Assembly (NCBI GenBank): GCA_964243295.1 | Contig: CAXTEJ010000057.1 | Coordinates: forward strand, 1 to 20,122 | DNA: 20,122 bases | Origin: CAXTEJ01 sp964243295 | Lineage (GTDB): Bacteria > Actinomycetota > Actinomycetes > Actinomycetales > Angustibacteraceae | Direction of reading: 5' to 3' | Shown here: positions 15,870-20,122 of the stretch, one piece after another | Layout of the letters: the number at the start of each line of letters is the position of its first letter | Numbering within the stretch: the first letter of the stretch is position 1 | Program-made: the position numbers and the translations under genes | The notes under the pieces: generated by a model | Seen by the model: the letters and a program-made list of their open reading frames with translations, nothing else | What the model was told of the DNA's origin: nothing | The model's database searches: none

Positions 15870-17513
15870 ATGACGCAGGACGGCGGTGCGGCACGGGGCG
15901 CGGGCGAAACGGTCGGGGAGCCGGCCCCGCCGGAGGTGGACGTCATCGTCGTCGGCGCGGGCGCCGCCGGCTGCGTGCTCGCGGCGCGGCTGAGCGAGGA
16001 CCCGAGCTGCACCGTCCTGCTGCTCGAGGCGGGGCCGCGCAACGAGCAACCGGAGATCGGTGTCCCCGGGGCCGCGCCGGGTCTGTGGGCCGGGGCGTCC
16101 ACCTTCCAGGACGTGACAGCGCCGCAGCGGGCGCTCCACGACCGACGGGTCCCGATGGTCACGGGCAGGGGCCTGGGCGGCGGCAGCGCCGTCAACGCCA
16201 TGTGGTGGTTCCACGGGCAGCCGTCGGACTACGACGGCTGGGCGGAGCACGGCGCGACCGGCTGGGGCTGGGCCGACGTCCAGCCCTATCTGCGCCGGAT
16301 CGAGGACCACGAGCTCGGCTCTGACGCCTTTCATGGTGGCGGCGGCCCGATGGCTGTGTCCTCCCCGCGCGACGTGCACCCCCTGTCCCTCGCTCTGCTG
16401 GAGGCCGGCGCCAGCCAGGGGTGGCCGCTCACCGACGATCTGAACGGCCGCGACCGGGTCGGCATCGGCCTGCCGTACAGCAACATCCGCTCAGGCGCCC
16501 GCCACAGCGTCGTGGACGGTTACTTGCGGCCCGCGGCGGAACGGCCGAACCTGACCGTCGTCACTGGTGCGACCGTGCACCGCGTCGTCGTCGAGGACGG
16601 CCGGGCGAGGGGTGTCCACTGCGCGGACGGCGGTCCAGCCGGCGGCCGTCTGCTGCGGGCGCGCCACTCGGTGATCCTGGCCGCCGGGGCGCTGCGCACC
16701 CCGCAGCTGCTCATGCTGTCCGGCATCGGCCCGGCTGAGCACCTGCGCTCGCTGGGGATCCCCGTGGTGGTCGACCTCCCCGGCGTCGGGCAGAACCTGC
16801 ACGACCACCCGACGGTCCCGCTCCTCGTGCCGCTCAGGGAGCCTGACGAGGGCCACGACCCGGTCGGCACCGATCCGTCACGGGCCTACGCCCTGCTGCG
16901 GCGCGGGCCGCTGGCATCCCTGGGCCAGTCCGTGGCCGCCCTGAGCCTGGACCGTGCTGAGACCGGCGCTGGTGTGCCGGACGTGCACCTGTGCACGCTG
17001 CTGCTCGACCGGGGCAACCCGATGATGCCGCCCGACGGGCCGGCCCTCCTGTGCCTCGTGGCGCTCGTCGCCCCGAGAAGCCGCGGCCAGGTGCGGTTGG
17101 CTTCGGCGGATCCACGGAACCCGCCCGACGTCGACCCGGCCTACCTCGACGACCCCGCCGACCGGGTCGCGCTCCGCACGGCCGTGCGGATGGCGCTGCG
17201 GCAGCTGTCCGCCCCCGCCCTTCGCTCGTCGACCGGCGCTCTGCCCTTGCCGGCGGATGCTCCCGACGACGCGCTCGACGCGCTGATCGATGCCGCCCTC
17301 GGCAGCTACTACCACCCGGTGGGCACCGCACGCATGGGCGACACCGACGCGTGCGTCGTCGGTCCGGACCTCGTCGTGCACGGCCTGGACGGGCTGTGCG
17401 TCGTCGACTCATCGGTGATGCCGACCATCACCAGAGGCAACACCCAGGCCACCGTCATCGCGGTCGCCGAGCGAGCGGCAGACCTGCTGCGGCCGTACGG
17501 CGGGGGGCGCTGA
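15870..17513 (+). CDS. GMC-family FAD-dependent oxidoreductase (choline dehydrogenase-like)
   Basis: The 547-residue protein is a glucose-methanol-choline oxidoreductase, an FAD enzyme that oxidises alcohols. Visible are the dinucleotide-binding motif VDVIVVGAGAAGCVLAARLSED near residue 30, VTGRGLGGGSAVNAMWWFHGQPSDYDGWAEHGATGWGW (GMC signature 1 region), ILAAGALRTPQLLMLSGIGPAEHLRSLGIPVVVDLPGVGQNLHDHP (signature 2), and the C-terminal YYHPVGTARMG with catalytic His482 and a second active-site Asn524 in GNTQAT. The ATG at 15870 is chosen because the fold begins soon after; no ribosome site is clear, and the in-frame TTG at 15858 is the alternative. No betaine aldehyde dehydrogenase or transporter is adjacent, so choline itself is only one possible substrate. 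Confidence 0.93.
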   Translation: MTQDGGAARGAGETVGEPAPPEVDVIVVGAGAAGCVLAARLSEDPSCTVLLLEAGPRNEQPEIGVPGAAPGLWAGASTFQDVTAPQRALHDRRVPMVTGRGLGGGSAVNAMWWFHGQPSDYDGWAEHGATGWGWADVQPYLRRIEDHELGSDAFHGGGGPMAVSSPRDVHPLSLALLEAGASQGWPLTDDLNGRDRVGIGLPYSNIRSGARHSVVDGYLRPAAERPNLTVVTGATVHRVVVEDGRARGVHCADGGPAGGRLLRARHSVILAAGALRTPQLLMLSGIGPAEHLRSLGIPVVVDLPGVGQNLHDHPTVPLLVPLREPDEGHDPVGTDPSRAYALLRRGPLASLGQSVAALSLDRAETGAGVPDVHLCTLLLDRGNPMMPPDGPALLCLVALVAPRSRGQVRLASADPRNPPDVDPAYLDDPADRVALRTAVRMALRQLSAPALRSSTGALPLPADAPDDALDALIDAALGSYYHPVGTARMGDTDACVVGPDLVVHGLDGLCVVDSSVMPTITRGNTQATVIAVAERAADLLRPYGGGR

Positions 17514-17527
17514 CCCGGCTGCCGGAC

Positions 17528-17542
17528 AGGGTCGAGGACCCT
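17528..17542. terminator. Stem-loop between convergent GMC and marR genes
   Basis: AGGGTC-GAG-GACCCT forms a 6-bp hairpin in the 36-bp gap between the two convergent stop codons. Its place suits a two-way terminator, but there is no U tract. Confidence 0.4.
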
Positions 17543-17549
17543 TGGGCGC

Positions 17550-18002
17550 CTACTGCGTCGCCGTTGCCGCGGCCGGAGTCGTCCCGTTGACCGCGGTGGC
17601 CTCGTGGGCGGTGACGAGCAGGCGGTGCAGGGTGCTCAGCTCGTCCTCGGAGAGGTGGCCGAGCGTCTCGCGGAACACCCCATCCATGAGGGCGCTGCCC
17701 TCGTCGAGCACCCGACGGCCCTCGTCGGTGAGCCGGTGACGAACCGCACGACCCCCCGCGTCGAGGCGCTCGAGCTGACCGCGCTCCACCATCCGGGCAG
17801 CGAGAGCGCCCATCGACTGGTCGGTCTGGAACGTGAGCAGCGCCAGGTCGTGCAGCGAGGCACCCGGGCGGCCGTTCAGGTGCCGCAGGACGTCCCACTG
17901 GGCCAGCGACGCCCCGATGCCGGCGAGAGCGCCGTTCGCCGCGCGGTGGTGCCGCCACTGCAGCCGCTTGACCGCGAGACCGACCTGCTGGAGCGACACC
18001 AT
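17550..18002 (-). CDS. MarR-family transcriptional regulator
   Basis: The 150-residue protein has the MarR winged helix: LAQWDVLRHLNGRPGASLHDLALLTFQTDQSMGALAARMVERGQLERL (about residues 33-80, recognition helix within 60-75), the wing DAGGRAVRHRLTDEGRRVLDE (81-101), and helices at both ends for dimerisation. Such dimers bind palindromes and release DNA on binding a small phenolic or similar ligand. The start at 18002 is the Met where the fold begins; a TAGGGT box lies 7 nt upstream with no good ribosome site, so the transcript is probably leaderless. A perfect 10-bp palindrome lies at the -35 position of this promoter, suggesting self-repression. Targets probably include the divergent membrane protein; the GMC and MMPL genes are more distant candidates. 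Confidence 0.92.
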   Translation of the reverse strand: MVSLQQVGLAVKRLQWRHHRAANGALAGIGASLAQWDVLRHLNGRPGASLHDLALLTFQTDQSMGALAARMVERGQLERLDAGGRAVRHRLTDEGRRVLDEGSALMDGVFRETLGHLSEDELSTLHRLLVTAHEATAVNGTTPAAATATQ

Positions 18003-18009
18003 GATCTCT

Positions 18010-18015
18010 ACCCTA
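18010..18015 (-). promoter_or_regulatory. Putative -10 box of marR
   Basis: TAGGGT on the minus strand sits 7 nt before the marR ATG, the same arrangement as at galU. Confidence 0.45.
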
Positions 18016-18029
18016 CCGCACGCAGGTGA

Positions 18030-18039
18030 CTTAGCTAAG
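18030..18039. promoter_or_regulatory. Candidate MarR operator
   Basis: CTTAGCTAAG is a perfect 10-bp palindrome in the 72-bp gap between marR and the divergent membrane protein gene. It begins 14 bp upstream of the marR -10 box, so it overlaps its -35 region, and it lies about 24 bp upstream of the -10-like box of the other gene. Its A/T content stands out against the surroundings. Confidence 0.55.
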
Positions 18040-18062
18040 CCCCCTTCGCGCACACGGCACGG

Positions 18063-18068
18063 CACCAT
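18063..18068 (+). promoter_or_regulatory. Putative leaderless-type -10 box of the membrane protein gene
   Basis: CACCAT, one base off TANNNT, lies exactly 6 nt before the GTG at 18075. No ribosome site is visible. Confidence 0.3.
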
Positions 18069-18074
18069 GGGTGC

Positions 18075-18494
18075 GTGACACTCCATACCGCCCGCCGAGG
18101 GCGAACCAGGACCTGGCCTCTCGTCACCGGCTTGGCGGCGGCCACCGCCCTGACATGGTTGGCGTGGCTCGGCTGGGACCAGGACCGCCAGCTCGACCCA
18201 GCCACGGGTGCCAGCAGCGGTCCGTACGAGACCTGGCAGGTGCTGGGGTGCGCGACGACGCTTGCCGCCCTCGCGCTGGCCGCCGGGCTGCTCCGGCGTC
18301 CAGGCGTCGCGATCGCCGTCATCCCCCTGGTCTTCGCCGCCGCCTGGTCCGCGGAGGCGGCGCGCAGCGACCAGAGCGGACTGTGGCCGATCGGTGCCGT
18401 TCTCGTGCTGGCGGGGACGCTCGCCGGGGTCGCCGCTGTCGCCTACCTGGCCAGCACCAGAGGTCGAGCGGCGGGCGCGCACGGCGCCCGATAG
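18075..18494 (+). CDS. Hypothetical four-helix membrane protein
   Basis: I do not recognise a family for this 139-residue protein. It has a basic start, four clear membrane helices (about 14-34, 54-73, 77-95 and 102-125), a polar loop WDQDRQLDPATGASSGPYET between the first two, and a basic tail. Under the positive-inside rule both ends should be cytoplasmic. The loop between helices 1 and 2 carries acidic residues and a Pro-Tyr-Glu-Thr-Trp stretch. It is divergent from marR across a short palindrome, so it is a likely target of that regulator. Coding potential is supported by the helix pattern and the conserved promoter spacing rather than by homology. Confidence 0.7.
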   Translation: MTLHTARRGRTRTWPLVTGLAAATALTWLAWLGWDQDRQLDPATGASSGPYETWQVLGCATTLAALALAAGLLRRPGVAIAVIPLVFAAAWSAEAARSDQSGLWPIGAVLVLAGTLAGVAAVAYLASTRGRAAGAHGAR

Positions 18495-18533
18495 CACGGC
18501 GGCGACCAGCAGGGGGTGCAGCAACCGGCGCGA

Positions 18534-18552
18534 CCGGCCCGTGGAGGGCCGG
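18534..18552. terminator. Stem-loop between convergent membrane protein and MMPL genes
   Basis: CCGGCCC-GTGGA-GGGCCGG is a perfect 7-bp hairpin in the 101-bp gap between the two convergent stops. It suits a two-way terminator and has no U tract. Confidence 0.5.
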
Positions 18553-18595
18553 CCGCGCCGGGCCAGTTCGCGCCTGTGGTCGAACGCCGGGCCGC

Positions 18596-20122
18596 TCAGA
18601 CGCCTGCGGTGCGCCGCTCCTCCTGGCCCGGGACCGTGTCGCGAGGCCCCTCGAGAGCGGGGGGCGCGGCCTCCTCCCGGACGCCGAAGCGCCCGTAGAC
18701 GCGGGCGAGCACCGGCGGCGCGTACCAGTTCACGTCTCCCAGGAGACGCATGGCCGCTGGGACGAGCAGCCCCCGGACCAGGGTGGCGTCGATCGCCACG
18801 GCGATCACGAGCCCGACTCCGATCATCTGGATGAACACGACACCGCTCGTCGCGAACGCCCCGACGACCACCATGAACAGGACCGCCGCGCTGGTGATGA
18901 GGCCCCCGGTCCGCGACAGGCCCAGCTCGACGGCGAGGGCGTTGTCGTGGGTGCGGTCCCACTCCTCGCGGATGCGCGAGAGCAGGAAGACCTCGTAGTC
19001 CATGGAGAGGCCGAAGGCGAGGGCCAGGATGAGGATCGGCTGGGTCGACTCGATCGGGCCGACGGTGTCGATACCGAGGAACCCGGTCAGGTGGCCGTCC
19101 TGGAAGATCCAGACCAGCGCCCCGAACATGGCCGACAGTGACAGCACGTTCATCAGGACGGCCTTGATCGGCAGCACGACCGAGCCGAAGGCCAGGAACA
19201 GCAGGACGAGCATGGCTCCGACGACGAGGACGCCGGCGATGGGCAGCCGGTCGGCGAGGCTGGCCTGCAGGTCGGAGAACGTGGCCGTCGGACCGCCCAC
19301 CAGCACCTGCGCCCCGGGCGGAGCGGGCAGGGCGCGGACGGCGTCGACGGTGTCACGAGCGGTCCGCGACAGCGGGTCGGCCGGTTGCGTGACGGTCAGG
19401 CCGGTCACCCCGCCCTTGCTGCCTCGCTCGGTCACGTCGGTCACACCGGGCACCTGCCGAAGCGCTGCGACGTACGCCGGGAGCCCGGCCCTGCCACCGA
19501 CGACGGCGAGCTCCATGGGTGAGGTGGACTGCCCGGGGAAGTCCTTCAGGAGCGACTCGGCGACGACGCGGACGTCGTTGTCGGCCGGCAGCGCGCGGGC
19601 GTCCACGCTGCCGAACTGGATGTGCAGGAAGGGCAGTCCCAGCGCGAGCAGCAGCCCGACGGTACCCACCATGACAGCGATCGGGCGGCGCAGGACGGCC
19701 CGGGCCAGTCGGCCCCAAGCGGCGCTGCCGCCCGCCGTACGCCGCTTCAGGAACGGCAGGCGCAGGGCGTCGACCCGGTGCCCGAGCATGCCGAGCACGG
19801 CGGGCAGGACGGTCAGCGAGGTCACAGCCGCGACGGCCACGGCCGCCATGCCGCCCAGCCCCATCGACCGGAGGAACATCTGGGGGAACGCCAGCAGCCC
19901 GGCGAGGGCGACCGTGACGATCAGCCCGGAGAAGGCGACGGTGCGTCCTGCCGTGGCGACGGTGCGCTCGACGGCGTCCGCGACCGTTCGCCCGGCGGCC
20001 AGCTCCTCGCGGAACCGCGAGACCATGAAGAGGGCGTAGTCGATGGCGAGACCCAGCCCGAGCAGCGTCACGACGTTGAGCGCGAACACGCTGAGGTCGG
20101 TGGCGTAGCTGAGGACGTTCAG
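18596..20122 (-). CDS. MMPL-family RND transporter, 5' end outside the window
   Basis: The frame is open to the window edge, so the visible 508 residues are the C-terminal majority of an MMPL/RND-type exporter (usually 700 or more). It shows the first-half membrane block LNVVTLLGLGLAIDYALFMVSRFREEL, AFSGLIVTVALAGLLAFPQMFLRSMGLGGMAAVAVAAVTSLTVLPAVLGML, a large external loop with RALPADNDVRVVAESLLKDFPGQS, then the second-half block with LALAFGLSMDYEVFLLSRIREEWDRT and TGGLITSAAVLFMVVVGAFATSG. The paired DY residues in both halves belong to the proton relay. Family members export lipids or drugs powered by the proton gradient. The ATG at 20089 is internal, since the helix it begins in is already under way upstream. 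Control by the nearby MarR is possible but separated by one gene. Confidence 0.92.
   Translation of the reverse strand: MNVLSYATDLSVFALNVVTLLGLGLAIDYALFMVSRFREELAAGRTVADAVERTVATAGRTVAFSGLIVTVALAGLLAFPQMFLRSMGLGGMAAVAVAAVTSLTVLPAVLGMLGHRVDALRLPFLKRRTAGGSAAWGRLARAVLRRPIAVMVGTVGLLLALGLPFLHIQFGSVDARALPADNDVRVVAESLLKDFPGQSTSPMELAVVGGRAGLPAYVAALRQVPGVTDVTERGSKGGVTGLTVTQPADPLSRTARDTVDAVRALPAPPGAQVLVGGPTATFSDLQASLADRLPIAGVLVVGAMLVLLFLAFGSVVLPIKAVLMNVLSLSAMFGALVWIFQDGHLTGFLGIDTVGPIESTQPILILALAFGLSMDYEVFLLSRIREEWDRTHDNALAVELGLSRTGGLITSAAVLFMVVVGAFATSGVVFIQMIGVGLVIAVAIDATLVRGLLVPAAMRLLGDVNWYAPPVLARVYGRFGVREEAAPPALEGPRDTVPGQEERRTAGV

Overview
The window is very GC-rich, densely coded DNA, almost certainly from a high-GC actinobacterium. 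The main reasons are the strong G/C third-position bias, many GTG starts, starts with no Shine-Dalgarno sequence but a TANNNT box just upstream, and the actinobacterial block galU-moeA-moaC-mog-acetyltransferase-sepX. I cannot fix the genus from the sequence. A run of 100 N at 8960-9059 marks a scaffold gap, so this is a draft assembly.

Layout, left to right. At 18-635 (-) is a WrbA-type flavoprotein, followed by tRNA-Ala(CGC) (-). From 902 to 6091 (-) lies the galU block. Five genes (galU, moeA-like, moaC, mog, RimJ-like acetyltransferase) overlap one another by 4 nt or less at every junction. They are followed, after a 334-bp gap, by a SepX/GlpR-type division membrane protein. Upstream of galU is a membrane-anchored GAF-GGDEF diguanylate cyclase (-), divergent from a 5-formyltetrahydrofolate cyclo-ligase (+). 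Next come a membrane-anchored penicillin-acylase-type hydrolase (-), a divergent NhaP2-type cation/proton antiporter with a TrkA-C domain (+), and a CopC copper-binding protein with a C-terminal anchor (+). After these are a decayed fragment resembling the end of a VKOR gene (-), an FmdB-type zinc-ribbon gene behind a CIRCE-like operator (+), and a small leaderless-type ORF leading into a SAF-domain protein (+). The last part looks more accessory: a GMC oxidoreductase (+), a MarR regulator (-) divergent from a four-helix membrane protein (+), and an MMPL exporter (-) cut off by the window edge.

How the genes may work together. The MoeA-like protein and the SepX/GlpR-like protein probably correspond to the Glp-GlpR pair known from corynebacterial division. 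That would put a divisome module inside a block that otherwise looks like molybdenum-cofactor and UDP-glucose metabolism. The MarR palindrome sits so that it could control both MarR and the divergent membrane protein.

The most unusual feature is a short interspersed intergenic element. It has ten copies in four clusters, an invariant core GCAWGATCAC, and mostly a G-rich tract on the ACGG side. Two clusters are inverted pairs that could fold as long hairpins, one copy contains the stop codon of the cyclo-ligase gene, one cluster lies beside the assembly gap, and one lies beside the decayed VKOR-like fragment. I do not recognise it as a named family. At least six coding starts also show the same leaderless-promoter geometry, a -10-like hexamer 6-8 nt before the start codon.
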